Shown in pieces: positions 1-8,845 of a DNA stretch of 64,000 nucleotides. The notes beneath the pieces were generated by a model. That model did not search any database. It was not told the DNA's origin and saw only the letters and a list, made by a program, of their open reading frames with translations. The translations under genes were made by a program, and so were the position numbers. Each line of letters starts with the position of its first letter. Positions within the stretch are counted from its first letter, which is position 1. The stretch comes from Caldilineaceae bacterium. GTDB lineage: Bacteria; Chloroflexota; Anaerolineae; Caldilineales; Caldilineaceae. The stretch spans positions 1-64,000 of the forward strand of contig JAJEDI010000065.1 in the NCBI GenBank assembly GCA_022821585.1. Direction: 5' to 3'.

Positions 1-142
1 GGAGATGGTCATGCCCGGCGACAATGTGACGATGGATGTCGAGTTGATCTCACCTGTCGCCATCGAGACCGGCGGACGTTTTGCCATCCGCGAGGGCGGA
101 CGCACCGTCGCCGCCGGCGCAATTACCGAGATCATCGAGTAG
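1..142 (+). CDS. tuf: Elongation factor Tu, C-terminal end (partial)
   Basis: The reading frame enters from the left edge (first full codon at position 2) and ends at TAG 140-142. The 46 visible residues are the last part of the EF-Tu beta-barrel domain 3: an MVMPGDN segment, then an ELISPVAIE strand, a [13 protein letters not shown] turn-and-strand, and a terminal [11 protein letters not shown]-Tu carries aminoacyl-tRNA to the ribosome as a GTP complex. The GTPase domain lies outside the window. A tuf gene directly before rpsJ is the standard str-S10 junction in many bacteria. Identity is secure from these motifs; only start and length are unknown. Confidence 0.95.
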   Translation, partial: EMVMPGDNVTMDVELISPVAIETGGRFAIREGGRTVAAGAITEIIE

Positions 143-154
143 AGAAGCATGGTT

Positions 155-185
155 TGTGGCGAGTGATACACTCGCCACAGTTTTT
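155..185 (+). terminator. Intrinsic terminator or attenuator between tuf and rpsJ
   Basis: A perfect 11-bp stem (155-165 with 169-179) closes a 3-nt ATA loop and is followed by G and five T. This is a textbook rho-independent terminator 13 nt after the tuf stop. Only 31 nt separate it from the rpsJ start, too little for a separate full promoter, so it may partly terminate or regulate entry into the S10 operon rather than isolate it. Confidence 0.8.
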
Positions 186-216
186 GTTCCTGGGCCACGA
201 CAAGAGAGAAGACTAC

Positions 217-525
217 ATGGCAAAGCAGAAGATCCGTATCAAGCTCAAGGCATACGATCATCGCGTCCTGGACGCGTCGGCACAGCAGATCGTCACTGCT
301 GCTGAGCAGACGGGCGCCCAGGTGGTAGGGCCTGTGCCTCTGCCGACGAGGATCGAGAAGTTCACGGTGATGCGATCGCCATTCATCGACAAGGACAGCC
401 GTGAGCAGTTTGAGATACGCACTCACAAGCGTCTGATCGATGTGGTGGATCCAGGCAACAAGACGATTGAGAATCTCACGCGTCTGAATTTGCCGGCCGG
501 TGTCGATATCGAGATAAAGCTATAG
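217..525 (+). CDS. rpsJ: 30S ribosomal protein S10
   Basis: The product is 102 aa, the usual S10 length, starting [15 protein letters not shown]. It has the internal [20 protein letters not shown] block and the C-terminal [11 protein letters not shown]10 sits in the head of the small subunit and also forms the NusE antitermination partner of NusB. An in-frame start at 154 would add 21 residues but would begin at the base of the upstream terminator stem. ATG 217, with the purine-rich AAGAGAGAAG just before it, is preferred. It is the first gene of the S10 run. Confidence 0.96.
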   Translation: MAKQKIRIKLKAYDHRVLDASAQQIVTAAEQTGAQVVGPVPLPTRIEKFTVMRSPFIDKDSREQFEIRTHKRLIDVVDPGNKTIENLTRLNLPAGVDIEIKL

Positions 526-656
526 GGCCCAGGTTGCGGCCACGTGCTGAGAGGACCGTGCGGTCTGGCTCTGCGCCGGCCGGGGATGGGCTTGGTTGGG
601 CAATATGACGGTCGGTCGGGATGCGGTTGATCGCACTGTCAGTCGTGGAGGAGCAA

Positions 657-1286
657 GTGAAAGGGATATTGGGCCGCAAGGTCGGGATGACCCAGCTATT
701 TGATGACAGCGGCGCGGTTGTGCCGGTCACGGTAATCGAAGCCGGTCCCTGCTATGTAACGCAGGTGAAGGCTGAAGATACGGACGGCTACAACGCAGTG
801 CAGTTTGGCTTTGAAGAGGTGGTGGAGCGCAAGCTGACGAAGGGCCAGCTCGGTCATCTGCAGAAGGCCAATGTGCCGAAGCTGCGTTTTGTGCGCGAGC
901 TACGGTTGCCGAGGGCTGCGGAGCATGCGCTGGGCGATGTGATCAGGGCTGATGTATTTGCCGAAGGCGAACTTGTGGATGTAACCGGCACGTCGAAAGG
1001 GAAGGGCTTTGCCGGCGCGGTCAAGCGTCACGGTTTCCGAGGCGGACCGAAGACCCATGGGCAGTCGGACCGACACCGGGCGCCGGGTGCGCGTGGTGCA
1101 GGAACGACTCCGGGCCACACTTTCCCTGGCTCGAAGGGCCCAGGACAGATGGGCAATGAGCGCGTTACTGTGCAGAATCTGAAGGTCGCTCTGGTCGACG
1201 CGGAGCGGAATCTCATCGCCGTTCAGGGATCGGTACCGGGCCCAAACAAGGGGTTGGTCATTGTTCGGACGGCGGCAAAGGCGTAA
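657..1286 (+). CDS. rplC: 50S ribosomal protein L3
   Basis: The product is 209 aa, starting at GTG 657 eight or so bases after the GGAGGAG Shine-Dalgarno at about 647-653. That start gives the canonical N-terminus KGILGRKVGMTQLF. An upstream in-frame ATG at 621 would add 12 non-conserved residues and was rejected. The central loop with GTSKGKGFAGAVKRHGF and the HGQSDRHRAPGARGAG segment, which reaches toward the peptidyl transferase centre, is intact. L3 is an early 50S assembly protein. The 131-nt gap after rpsJ holds no other gene. Confidence 0.95.
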   Translation: MKGILGRKVGMTQLFDDSGAVVPVTVIEAGPCYVTQVKAEDTDGYNAVQFGFEEVVERKLTKGQLGHLQKANVPKLRFVRELRLPRAAEHALGDVIRADVFAEGELVDVTGTSKGKGFAGAVKRHGFRGGPKTHGQSDRHRAPGARGAGTTPGHTFPGSKGPGQMGNERVTVQNLKVALVDAERNLIAVQGSVPGPNKGLVIVRTAAKA

Positions 1287-1346
1287 GACGGGGGCCGCCG
1301 GTTGATTCATTTGCGCACCGGCAGCAACTGGTACGGAGGAGAAACG

Positions 1347-1970
1347 GTGGAAGTACCAATTCGAAATATGGCCGGTGAAGAGACCGGTCAGATGCAGTTG
1401 GAGGATACGGTATTTGCCGCTCCGATCAACCGCGGGCTGATGCACCAGGCATTGGTGAGGCAGCTGGCGAACGCGCGTACGGGTACGCACAAGACGAAGT
1501 CGCGCAGCGAGGTTCGCGGGGGCGGACGCAAGCCGTGGCGTCAGAAGGGCACGGGCCGGGCGCGGCACGGTTCGATCCGCTCTCCCATTTGGGTAGGGGG
1601 CGGGACGGCATTTGGCCCCACACCGCGCAAGTATACCAAGAAGATGCCCAAGAAGATGCGCAGGGCTGCTCTGCGGAGCGCGCTGAGCGTCAAGGCGGGG
1701 GCGGACCAGATCGTTGTGCTGGAGGCGTTGACGATCGATGCGCCGAAGACAAAGGTCTTTGTGCAGACGCTTGCTGATCTTGGCCTGGACAGCGGCAGCG
1801 TACTCGTCATTTTGCCGGAGCGGGATATGGCCGTCGAGAAGTCGATCAGCAATCTGCCGCAGGCGAAGTCGCTTCTCAGCAGCAATCTGAACATTCAGGA
1901 CCTTCTCAGCCATGACAGGCTTCTTATGCCGCAGGCCTCGGTCGAATTCATTCATGACTGGCTTGCCTGA
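1347..1970 (+). CDS. rplD: 50S ribosomal protein L4
   Basis: The product is 207 aa, typical of L4. GTG 1347 follows a strong GGAGGA at 1335-1340, which decides the start against an upstream ATG at 1302. The conserved tunnel loop is visible: TGTHKTKSRSEVRGGGRKPW, then RQKGTGRARHGSIRSPIW. L4 binds 23S rRNA near the exit tunnel and, in enterobacteria, represses the S10 operon through the leader; nothing shows that this applies here. The C-terminal third is the usual Rossmann-like region ending in a short helix. Confidence 0.95.
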   Translation: MEVPIRNMAGEETGQMQLEDTVFAAPINRGLMHQALVRQLANARTGTHKTKSRSEVRGGGRKPWRQKGTGRARHGSIRSPIWVGGGTAFGPTPRKYTKKMPKKMRRAALRSALSVKAGADQIVVLEALTIDAPKTKVFVQTLADLGLDSGSVLVILPERDMAVEKSISNLPQAKSLLSSNLNIQDLLSHDRLLMPQASVEFIHDWLA

Positions 1971-2012
1971 CAGCCGCCATTTCCGGATACACGGATAGTT
2001 GGCGGCTGTTTG
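1971..2012 (+). promoter_or_regulatory. Nested hairpin between rplD and rplW
   Basis: Directly after the rplD stop, CAGCCGCCA (1971-1979) pairs with TGGCGGCTG (2000-2008), and an inner TCCG/CGGA pair fits inside the loop. A short TT(G)T run follows. It could weaken transcription or protect an mRNA end inside the operon. The T-tract is too short to call a full terminator. Confidence 0.4.
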
Positions 2013-2048
2013 GACTAGCGGGTCAGCGTCCGATACGAGGAGAACCAG

Positions 2049-2339
2049 ATGCACGTCTATGAAGTGATAAAGCGTCCCGTCATTACGGAAAAGTCATATG
2101 ATGCGGCCGATTTCAACAATCAGTACACTTTTGAAGTCGACACCCGAGCCAATAAGCACCAGATTCGCGATGCAGTTGAGACCGCATTCAGAGTGAATGT
2201 GGAGGATGTGCGGGTCATGATGATGCCGGCCAAGACGGGGATGCGCGGGCGGCGCAAGGTGGTGCGGAAATCGCCATGGAAGAAGGCCATTGTTACTTTG
2301 AGTGAAGGCGACAGCATCCAGTTCTTTGAGGGTGTGTAA
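2049..2339 (+). CDS. rplW: 50S ribosomal protein L23
   Basis: The product is 96 aa, normal for L23. It starts MHVYEVIKRPVITEKS, the family signature, and carries KHQIRDAVETAFRVNVEDVR and the extended TGMRGRRKVVRKSPWKKAIV loop. L23 lies at the exit tunnel and docks trigger factor and SRP. ATG 2049 follows a GAGGAGAA Shine-Dalgarno. It stands between rplD and rplB in the standard order. Confidence 0.95.
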   Translation: MHVYEVIKRPVITEKSYDAADFNNQYTFEVDTRANKHQIRDAVETAFRVNVEDVRVMMMPAKTGMRGRRKVVRKSPWKKAIVTLSEGDSIQFFEGV

Positions 2340-2412
2340 CGGCGAGGAGCCGGCGGGAGAAGTGGGAGCAGTTCTTTCCCATCCTTCTCTTCTCGAACGG
2401 AGATAGATTGCT

Positions 2413-3246
2413 ATGCCTGTAAAGATATATCGTCCCACGTCTCCGGGGCGGCGGGACATGAGTGTTTCGACATTCGAAACGATTACGCGCACCAAGCCCG
2501 AGCGCTCGTTGACGGTTGCTCTGAACAGAAAGGGCGGGCGCAACAGCCAGGGGCGCATCACCGTACGTCACCGCGGCGGTGGACACAAGCGGCGCTACCG
2601 CATCATTGACTTCAGGCGGGAAAGGTTTGGAGCTCCGGCGAAGGTAACGTCGATTGAGTACGACCCGAACCGCAGTGCCCGCATCGCGTTGCTCAACTAT
2701 GAGGATGGTGAGAAGCGGTACATTGTTGCGCCACTCGGCGTTCAGGTCGGCGACGTTTTGGAGTCGGGGCCGAACGCTGACATTCGACCCGGGAATGCGC
2801 TGCCGATTCGCAACATACCGCCGGGTACGCAGATTCATAACATTGAGTTGTATCCGGGGCGGGGCGCGCAGCTGGTGCGCAGCGCAGGCGTTTCGGCGCA
2901 GTTGGTGGCCAAAGAGGGCCCGCGTGCGCAGGTGCGTCTTCCCAGCGGCGAGGTTCGCTACATAGAGATGGACTGTCTGGCCACGGTTGGACAGGTATCG
3001 AATCCGGATCACAGCAATATTTCGTTGGGCAAGGCCGGCCGCCGGCGCTGGCTGGGAATCCGGCCGTCGGTGCGCGGCGTGGCGATGGATCCTGCATCGC
3101 ATCCTCACGGTGGCGGAGAAGGGCGGTCGCCGATCGGTATGCCAGGCCCGAAGACACCGTGGGGGCAGCCGGCGCTGGGCAAGCGAACACGGCGCAATAA
3201 GAGAACAGGGAAATATATCGTACGGCGCGGTGGTAAGCGTCGATAG
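2413..3246 (+). CDS. rplB: 50S ribosomal protein L2
   Basis: The product is 277 aa, the usual length. It contains the N-terminal OB-like part ([20 protein letters not shown]), the SH3-like middle, and the C-terminal block [18 protein letters not shown], whose histidine region is needed for peptidyl transferase function. The C-terminus is basic ([19 protein letters not shown]). L2 bridges the subunits on 23S rRNA. ATG 2413 is preceded by CGGAGATAG. It is intact and ordinary. Confidence 0.96.
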   Translation: MPVKIYRPTSPGRRDMSVSTFETITRTKPERSLTVALNRKGGRNSQGRITVRHRGGGHKRRYRIIDFRRERFGAPAKVTSIEYDPNRSARIALLNYEDGEKRYIVAPLGVQVGDVLESGPNADIRPGNALPIRNIPPGTQIHNIELYPGRGAQLVRSAGVSAQLVAKEGPRAQVRLPSGEVRYIEMDCLATVGQVSNPDHSNISLGKAGRRRWLGIRPSVRGVAMDPASHPHGGGEGRSPIGMPGPKTPWGQPALGKRTRRNKRTGKYIVRRGGKRR

Positions 3247-3270
3247 CAGTGCAGATGTGGAGGAGAATCG

Positions 3271-3552
3271 ATGGGACGTAGTCTGAAGAAGGGACCCTAT
3301 GTCGAGCCGCGGCTACTGAAGAAGATCGAAGACATGAACCGGGCCGGAGAGCGGAAGGTGCTCAAAACATGGTCACGGTCTTCGACGATATTTCCGCAGT
3401 TTGTCGGACATACCCTGGCGATTCACGACGGCCGCCGCCATGTCCCGATCTACATTACGGAAAACATGGTAGGGCACAAGCTGGGTGAGTTTGCGCCGAC
3501 CCGATTCTTTCGCGGTCATGTCAGGTCGGAAAGAAGCACGCGCCGGGTGTAG
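3271..3552 (+). CDS. rpsS: 30S ribosomal protein S19
   Basis: The product is 93 aa with the S19 hallmarks [17 protein letters not shown] at the start, [23 protein letters not shown] in the middle, and the [18 protein letters not shown] signature near the end. It forms a complex with S13 in the 30S head that touches the A-site tRNA region. ATG 3271 is preceded by GTGGAGGAGAATCG. It sits in the rplB-rpsS-rplV-rpsC order found in nearly all bacteria. Confidence 0.96.
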   Translation: MGRSLKKGPYVEPRLLKKIEDMNRAGERKVLKTWSRSSTIFPQFVGHTLAIHDGRRHVPIYITENMVGHKLGEFAPTRFFRGHVRSERSTRRV

Positions 3553-3614
3553 GAATACGGTCCAAGTCGAGAATCATTTTCTTCCTCCATCCTGGAGATT
3601 GGGGAGCGGGTACG

Positions 3615-3959
3615 ATGGAAGTTCGAGCAGTTACCAAGTATACAGGGATCAGCCCACAGAAGGCGCGCCTGGTATTGGATGAGATGCGGGGGCGGCAGGC
3701 GGAAGAGGCCCTGGCGCTGCTGCAGTTCATGCCCCAGCAGGCGGCCAAGGTGGTTGCGAAGACACTGAAGAGCGCGATCGCAAACGGTGTCGAGAATTTC
3801 GGTTTGGAGGCTGATGAACTATACATCAGCCAGATCTATGCCGATCAGGCGCCGAACCGGCGCTGGCGGCGTTTTGGCGCGCGCGGCCGATTCAAGCCAT
3901 GGATTCGACGCTCTTCGCACATCACGGTGGTGCTGGAAGAGCGTTTAGACGAGGCGTAG
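3615..3959 (+). CDS. rplV: 50S ribosomal protein L22
   Basis: The product is 114 aa. It starts [20 protein letters not shown], followed by the long helix region, the [19 protein letters not shown] beta-hairpin that lines the exit tunnel, and the terminal [10 protein letters not shown]. The tunnel hairpin is the macrolide-relevant loop in this family. ATG 3615 follows GGGGAGCGGGTACG. No irregularity was seen. Confidence 0.95.
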   Translation: MEVRAVTKYTGISPQKARLVLDEMRGRQAEEALALLQFMPQQAAKVVAKTLKSAIANGVENFGLEADELYISQIYADQAPNRRWRRFGARGRFKPWIRRSSHITVVLEERLDEA

Positions 3960-4017
3960 TGGACGAACCGCGGCAGCAGGTGGCTTTATGACCAGTTGCT
4001 CCGCACAAGGAGGCCCA

Positions 4018-4692
4018 ATGGGACGCAAAGTACATCCGACCGGTTTTCGCCTGGGCATTATCAAGGAACACAAGAGCCGATGGTTCGCCACGGGGCCTGA
4101 ATACGTGGATCAGCTGGCCGAAGATCGAGAGATCCGGGCAATGATCCATCGTGATGCGCCGCGTGCAGGCATCAGCTTCATCGAGATCGAACGTCAGCCG
4201 AACCAGGTCCACGTGATCATCAACACCGCCAAGCCCGGGATTATCATCGGGCGCAAAGGCGCGAATGTGAACGTGTTGCGGGTAAACCTACAGGAGCTGA
4301 CGAACAAGAAGGTCAAGATCGACGTCCGTGAGATTGATAAGCCGGAGACGGATGCCCAGCTTGTCTCCGAGAATGTTGCCGAGCAGCTGGAGCGGCGCAT
4401 CAGCTGGAAGCGGGCGATGAAGCAGGCAGCGGGACGGGCGATGCGGACCGGAGCCGAAGGCGTCATGATCCAGGTGGCGGGCCGGCTGGGCGGCAGCGAG
4501 ATGGGACGGGTCGACACGATCCGCGACGGGCAGGTGCCGCGCCACACATTGCGGGCCGAGATCGACTACGGCACCGCCGAGGCGAACACGACGTACGGCG
4601 TGATAGGCGTGAAGACGTGGGTCTATCACGGCGAAGTGCTGCCGGGTGAAGAGTACCATGCCCGCTATGCGGAGATGGCGCTGACCGAGTAG
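4018..4692 (+). CDS. rpsC: 30S ribosomal protein S3
   Basis: The product is 224 aa from ATG 4018, placed six bases after an AAGGAGG Shine-Dalgarno. An ATG at 3988 would add ten residues and would bury that site. It starts [20 protein letters not shown]. The KH type-2 domain has [16 protein letters not shown], and the C-terminal domain has [20 protein letters not shown] and [13 protein letters not shown]3 lies at the mRNA entry and has helicase-related contacts with S4 and S5. It is intact. Confidence 0.96.
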   Translation: MGRKVHPTGFRLGIIKEHKSRWFATGPEYVDQLAEDREIRAMIHRDAPRAGISFIEIERQPNQVHVIINTAKPGIIIGRKGANVNVLRVNLQELTNKKVKIDVREIDKPETDAQLVSENVAEQLERRISWKRAMKQAAGRAMRTGAEGVMIQVAGRLGGSEMGRVDTIRDGQVPRHTLRAEIDYGTAEANTTYGVIGVKTWVYHGEVLPGEEYHARYAEMALTE

Positions 4693-4750
4693 CGGCTCGT
4701 GCCCGGGATGGGCGGGGCTGGACCAAACGTAGCGGGATGGAGAGCAGAAA

Positions 4751-5164
4751 ATGTTGATGCCAAAGCGAGTAAAGTATCGCAAGATGCACCGCGGACGGAT
4801 GCGGGGAACCGCAACCCGGGGCAACCGGATAGATTTTGGCACGTACGGGCTGCAGGCAACAGAGCCGTCCTGGGTGACGAGCCGGCAGATTGAAGCGGCT
4901 CGCCGTGCGGTTGTCCGCTATGTGCGGCGCGGCGGCAAATTGTGGATTCGCATTTTTCCGGACAAGCCGGTTACGGAGCGGGCGGCCGAGACCCGTATGG
5001 GTTCGGGCAAAGGGAACGTCGATCACTGGGTGGCGGTCGTAAAGCCGGGACGCATGGTTTTTGAGATCGCCGGTGTTGACGAGGCGCAGGCGCGTGAAGC
5101 ATTTCGACTGGCCTCGCACAAGTTACCGATGGGAACACAGTTTGTCGCCCGGGAAGATATCTGA
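4751..5164 (+). CDS. rplP: 50S ribosomal protein L16
   Basis: The product is 137 aa, standard for bacterial L16. It starts [19 protein letters not shown] and has the [20 protein letters not shown] block, the [20 protein letters not shown] loop close to the A- and P-site tRNA elbows, and a C-terminus ending in [11 protein letters not shown]16 organises the A-site region of 23S rRNA. ATG 4751 is preceded by GGATGGAGAGCAGAAA. It is followed after 24 nt by rpmC. Confidence 0.95.
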   Translation: MLMPKRVKYRKMHRGRMRGTATRGNRIDFGTYGLQATEPSWVTSRQIEAARRAVVRYVRRGGKLWIRIFPDKPVTERAAETRMGSGKGNVDHWVAVVKPGRMVFEIAGVDEAQAREAFRLASHKLPMGTQFVAREDI

Positions 5165-5188
5165 CGTGGAGGCGAGGAGGTAAGCAAG

Positions 5189-5398
5189 ATGAGGGCACAT
5201 GAGCTACGCCCGCTTACGGAAAGTGAACTGTACACCCGGCTGGACGAGGGGTACCAGGAGCTGTTTAACTTGCGCTTTCAGAAGGCAACAGGGCAGATGA
5301 CGAATACGGCACGCAAGGGTCAGGTCCGCCGGGAGATTGCGCGGATAAAGACGATCTTGCGTGAGCGGGAGTTGATGGCCGAAGAGGAAGAGGAGTAA
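5189..5398 (+). CDS. rpmC: 50S ribosomal protein L29
   Basis: The product is 69 aa, a small two-helix protein at the tunnel exit next to L23. It starts [20 protein letters not shown] and carries the signature [14 protein letters not shown], then [15 protein letters not shown], with an acidic EEEEE tail. ATG 5189 follows GAGGCGAGGAGGTAAGCAAG, a strong ribosome binding site. rpsQ starts six bases after the stop, so translation is probably coupled. Confidence 0.95.
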   Translation: MRAHELRPLTESELYTRLDEGYQELFNLRFQKATGQMTNTARKGQVRREIARIKTILRERELMAEEEEE

Positions 5399-5403
5399 GG
5401 GAG

Positions 5404-5661
5404 ATGCGTGAGCGAAGACGCGAGTTGGTTGGCGTTGTCACCAGCGACAAGATGGACAGGACGGTGGTCGTGGAAGTGGAGCGAACTGCGCGCCATGCCC
5501 TGTACGGCAAGGTTGTCAAGTCCCATAAGAAATACAAAGCACACGATGAGGACAATGCCTGCCAGGTTGGCGATACGGTCCAGATTCGTGAATGCCGGCC
5601 GATCAGTAAACATAAGAAGTTCTACGTCTCGAAGATTCTGGACCGCGCGACTGTTGTCTAG
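5404..5661 (+). CDS. rpsQ: 30S ribosomal protein S17
   Basis: The product is 85 aa, an OB-fold protein that binds 16S rRNA in the 30S body. The family signature is clear: RRELVGVVTSDKMDRTVVVE, then HALYGKVVKSHKKYKAHDE, GDTVQIRECRPISKHK and KILDRATVV. ATG 5404 overlaps the region of the rpmC stop and uses an AAGGGAG site. Nothing unusual was seen. Confidence 0.95.
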   Translation: MRERRRELVGVVTSDKMDRTVVVEVERTARHALYGKVVKSHKKYKAHDEDNACQVGDTVQIRECRPISKHKKFYVSKILDRATVV

Positions 5662-5697
5662 TTCGAGGCGCGCCGGCAAGAGAAGGGGTATGGAGCC

Positions 5698-6066
5698 ATG
5701 ATTCAACAAGAGAGTCGCCTGCGGGTTGCCGACAACACAGGGGCGAAAGAGTTGCTGACGATACGAGTCCGCGGTGGGAGTACGCGGCGCTATGGTGGGA
5801 TAGGCGACGTGATCGTGGCGACGGTCAAATCTTCCAGTCCGACGGCTTCGGTGAGAAAGGGAGAGATTGTGCGGGCGGTTATCGTGCGCACGCGACGTCC
5901 GGTGCGGCGGAAGGACGGGAGTTATATTCGCTTTGACGAGAATGCCGCCGTACTGATTGATGACAACAGAAATCCACGCGGTACTCGTATTTTTGGCCCG
6001 GTTGCGCGGGAGTTACGTGACCACGGCTATATGAAGATCGTGTCCCTGGCTCCCGAGGTGCTCTAA
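5698..6066 (+). CDS. rplN: 50S ribosomal protein L14
   Basis: The product is 122 aa, the standard length. It starts [20 protein letters not shown]. The middle holds the signature around [33 protein letters not shown] and the terminal [23 protein letters not shown]14 binds near the factor site and contacts RsfS during subunit anti-association. ATG 5698 follows AGAGAAGGGGTATGGAGCC. Confidence 0.96.
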   Translation: MIQQESRLRVADNTGAKELLTIRVRGGSTRRYGGIGDVIVATVKSSSPTASVRKGEIVRAVIVRTRRPVRRKDGSYIRFDENAAVLIDDNRNPRGTRIFGPVARELRDHGYMKIVSLAPEVL

Positions 6067-6140
6067 GGCGTACGGGAGCCCAGGCTTCAGGTTGAGCGTG
6101 CCGGCGGACGGAATCGTACAGGATTTGAGGAGAAGAGGGG

Positions 6141-6500
6141 ATGGGCGTAAAGATCAGGAAGGGTGACCTCGTTGAAGTGATCGCCGGCAATGACAAGGGG
6201 CACCGCGGTGAGGTCCAGAGCGTAATACGCAAGAAGGACAGGAAGGGCCGGTACGATCCGAATCGGGTTTACGTCGTTGTGGCGGGCGCGAATTTTGTTA
6301 CAAAGCATCAGCGCCGCAGTCCGACGGTGCGTACACAGACCGGACGCATCGAGCTGGAGGCGCCGGTACATATCAGCAATGTTGCGCTGGTGGGGACTGA
6401 CAACGAATTGACGCGCGCCGGCTACCGATTTGAAGGTGAGGACAAGATCCGAGTGGACAGGCGAACCGGTGAGTCTCTGCCTACTGGAAGCGAGAGTTAG
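6141..6500 (+). CDS. rplX: 50S ribosomal protein L24
   Basis: The product is 119 aa, slightly longer than the roughly 100-110 aa of many L24 proteins. The KOW motif lies near the start (KIRKGDLVEVIAGNDKGHRG), with the conserved ELEAPVHISNVALV strand after about residue 70. The C-terminal tail after the KIRVDRRTGE segment is short and variable. L24 nucleates 50S assembly at the 5' end of 23S rRNA. ATG 6141 follows GAGGAGAAGAGGGG. Confidence 0.94.
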   Translation: MGVKIRKGDLVEVIAGNDKGHRGEVQSVIRKKDRKGRYDPNRVYVVVAGANFVTKHQRRSPTVRTQTGRIELEAPVHISNVALVGTDNELTRAGYRFEGEDKIRVDRRTGESLPTGSES

Positions 6501-6566
6501 TTTCAGGGTCAGAAAGACGGCCTGATGCCGCCAAGGGCGGTAGTTACGGGCGAGGAGTTAAGAGAG

Positions 6567-7139
6567 ATGAGTGAAGCGGCCGTAATGCCGACGCAGAAGC
6601 CCCGGTTGAAGGAACGTTTTGACAGTGAGATCGCGCCGGCGCTGATGACAGAGTTCGGTTATACCAATATTATGCAAGTGCCGCGGGTTGACAAGATCAG
6701 CGTAAACATCGGCATGGGGGAGGCGATCACGGATGGCAAGACGATTGAGCGCGCCAGCCATGATCTGACGGTTATCACGGGTCAGAGGCCGATCGTGACG
6801 CGGGCGCGCAAGTCGATTGCCACTTTCAAGCTGCGGGCCGGGATGCCGATCGGTGTGAAGGTGACGCTGCGGGGCCGGCGTATGTGGGATTTTCTGGACC
6901 GCCTGATCAGCATTGCGTTGCCGGCACAGCGCGATTTTCGCGGCATCTCGCCGGACTCATTCGACGGGCGAGGCAATTACAGCCTGGGACTGCGGGAGCA
7001 GCTGGTCTTTCCGGAGATCGACTACGATGAGATCGACAAGGTCCGAGGGATGGAAGTGACGATCGTCACGACAGCGGGAACGGATGAAGAAGGCCGGCGG
7101 CTTCTGGCCATGATGGATATGCCATTCCAGCGGCGATAG
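6567..7139 (+). CDS. rplE: 50S ribosomal protein L5
   Basis: The product is 190 aa from ATG 6567, which follows GAGGAGTTAAGAGAG; an ATG at 6525 would add 14 residues and lacks support. The sequence has the L5 signature [20 protein letters not shown], the [19 protein letters not shown] segment, the GIKV-like [20 protein letters not shown], and a C-terminal domain with [17 protein letters not shown]. It binds 5S rRNA and the P-site tRNA. Spacing to rpsN is 71 nt. Confidence 0.95.
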   Translation: MSEAAVMPTQKPRLKERFDSEIAPALMTEFGYTNIMQVPRVDKISVNIGMGEAITDGKTIERASHDLTVITGQRPIVTRARKSIATFKLRAGMPIGVKVTLRGRRMWDFLDRLISIALPAQRDFRGISPDSFDGRGNYSLGLREQLVFPEIDYDEIDKVRGMEVTIVTTAGTDEEGRRLLAMMDMPFQRR

Positions 7140-7210
7140 AGAAAGTAACCATATAAGAGACAGTGCCCAAGAGAAGACGGTGGCTACGAAGATGAAGGAG
7201 ATAGCTGTCT

Positions 7211-7393
7211 GTGGCTAAGAAAAGTATAGTTCTGCGGGAGTCCAAGCGGAAGTATGAGGTGCGAGTGCGTAACCGTTGCTCAAAGTGCGGCCGTCCGCGG
7301 GCGTACATGCGCCGTTTTGGCCTTTGCCGCATCTGTTTTCGTCGGGAAGCGCTCGAGGGCCATTTGCCGGGCGTAGTCAAATCCAGCTGGTAG
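7211..7393 (+). CDS. rpsN: 30S ribosomal protein S14, zinc-binding type Z
   Basis: The product is 60 aa, the short zinc-ribbon form, rather than the roughly 90-100 aa zinc-free form. It starts at GTG 7211 after AAGGAGATAGCTGTCT. The zinc site is C-x2-C ([12 protein letters not shown]) and C-x2-C ([11 protein letters not shown]), four cysteines in all. S14 sits in the 30S head next to S3 and S10. Together with S4 and L36 this locus uses the zinc forms throughout, which implies no zinc-sparing paralog here. Confidence 0.95.
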   Translation: MAKKSIVLRESKRKYEVRVRNRCSKCGRPRAYMRRFGLCRICFRREALEGHLPGVVKSSW

Positions 7394-7472
7394 AAGGACC
7401 AAGATTCAGCGCATCTGCCGGTGGCAGTGCCGGCAGGGGTTGTGCTGCAAGATTCAAGAGGAAGCACTGGTT

Positions 7473-7868
7473 ATGATGACCGATCCAATCGCGGACTTTC
7501 TGACGCGAGTCCGCAACTCGTCAAACTCCAGGCATCGTCGTGCGGTGATGCCAAGTTCCAAGGTAAAGGTCGCGATTGCGAAGATCCTGGCGGAGGAAGG
7601 CTTCATCGGCGGGTATTCGGTGACGGGTGACAAGACGCGGCCGAATCTGATCGTTGGGATGAAGTATTCCGACAAGGGGCAACCGGTCATTACCGGCATA
7701 GAGCGAGTGAGCCGCCCAGGGCGGCGGACGTACATGGGCTATCGGACTATCCCGCTTGTCCGCAGTGGACTGGGAATCAACATAGTTTCGACGCCCAAAG
7801 GTGTAATGAGCGGAAGGCAGGCGCGTCGCGAGCGGGTTGGCGGCGAGGTCTTGTGCAACGTTTGGTAA
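7473..7868 (+). CDS. rpsH: 30S ribosomal protein S8
   Basis: The product is 131 aa. Two ATG codons in a row (7473, 7476) give MMTDPIADFLTRVRN; the first is listed because AGAGGAAG lies about eleven bases upstream. A longer frame from 7440 has no family similarity. The C-terminal signature GIERVSRPGRRTYMGY, then VRSGLGINIVSTPKGVMSGRQARRERVGGE and LCNVW, is complete. S8 is a primary 16S rRNA binder and, in enterobacteria, the spc operon repressor. Confidence 0.95.
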   Translation: MMTDPIADFLTRVRNSSNSRHRRAVMPSSKVKVAIAKILAEEGFIGGYSVTGDKTRPNLIVGMKYSDKGQPVITGIERVSRPGRRTYMGYRTIPLVRSGLGINIVSTPKGVMSGRQARRERVGGEVLCNVW

Positions 7869-7883
7869 AGTCGGGAGGAAAAC

Positions 7884-8438
7884 ATGTCACGAATCGGGAG
7901 GATGCCGATTCCCGTGCCCGCCAGTGTAACGATTGATATCGTGCCAGGCAACGTGGTAACGGTGAAAGGGCCGAAGGGGGAGCTGAGCCAGAAGTTCAAC
8001 CGGGACATGAGGATTTCGAGAGAGAATGGCGAGATCGTTGTGACCCGACCGACCGACCAGCGCCAGCATCGCGCCATGCACGGCCTGACGAGAGCGTTGC
8101 TCAACAACATGGTGGTGGGCGTGACAGAAGGATTCCAGAGGATTCTGGAGATTCACGGCGTTGGCTACCGAGCCCAGCAGGAGGGCAAGAATCTGCTATT
8201 GCAGGTGGGGAAGAGCCATACTGTGGAATATGCGCCGCCCAGCCCGGACGTAGAGTTTGAGGTATCGCGCGATGGGCGGACGGTGACGATTACGGGTATC
8301 AACAAGCAACAGATAGGCGAACTGGCCGCGAAGATTCGCAAGGAGCGTCCGCCGGAGCCCTACAAGGGCAAGGGCATCCGCTATCAGGGCGAATACGTGC
8401 GCTCCAAGGCAGGCAAGGCCGGGGCCGCGGCAGTATAA
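7884..8438 (+). CDS. rplF: 50S ribosomal protein L6
   Basis: The product is 184 aa with two tandem L6 folds. The first starts [18 protein letters not shown] with the [12 protein letters not shown] turn. The second has [20 protein letters not shown] and the family signature [20 protein letters not shown] near the end. L6 lies close to the factor-binding site and the sarcin-ricin loop. ATG 7884 follows GGGAGGAAAAC. Confidence 0.95.
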   Translation: MSRIGRMPIPVPASVTIDIVPGNVVTVKGPKGELSQKFNRDMRISRENGEIVVTRPTDQRQHRAMHGLTRALLNNMVVGVTEGFQRILEIHGVGYRAQQEGKNLLLQVGKSHTVEYAPPSPDVEFEVSRDGRTVTITGINKQQIGELAAKIRKERPPEPYKGKGIRYQGEYVRSKAGKAGAAAV

Positions 8439-8458
8439 CCGGTCAGGGATGGAGAATC

Positions 8459-8824
8459 ATGGCGAAAGCTACACGAACGGACGCGCGAAAGCGCCGGCAT
8501 ATGCGGGTTCGGCGCAAGGTTTCGGGGACTGCGGCGCGGCCGCGGTTGAATGTATTTCGCAGCCTGAAAAACGTCAATGTACAGTTAATCGACGACCAGG
8601 CCGGCCATACCATTGTGTCGGCTTCGACGATGGAAGCTGAACTGCGGGATGCGCTTGCCGACAAGCTTAAGGTGGATCAGGCGAAGGAGATCGGCAAAAT
8701 CGTTGCTGAACGCGCCAGGGCGGCCGGCATTGAGCAGGTGGTCTTCGATCGTGGCGGGTACCGCTACCACGGCCGCGTGAAGGCGGTGGCCGATGGCAGT
8801 CGAGAGGGTGGTCTCGTCTTCTAA
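8459..8824 (+). CDS. rplR: 50S ribosomal protein L18
   Basis: The product is 121 aa. It starts with a basic arm ([20 protein letters not shown]) followed by [24 protein letters not shown], the usual 5S rRNA-binding fold, and ends [28 protein letters not shown], the family C-terminus. With L5 it binds 5S rRNA. ATG 8459 follows AGGGATGGAGAATC. No irregularity. Confidence 0.95.
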   Translation: MAKATRTDARKRRHMRVRRKVSGTAARPRLNVFRSLKNVNVQLIDDQAGHTIVSASTMEAELRDALADKLKVDQAKEIGKIVAERARAAGIEQVVFDRGGYRYHGRVKAVADGSREGGLVF

Positions 8825-8845
8825 ACAGAGCAAGGAGAGAAGGAT

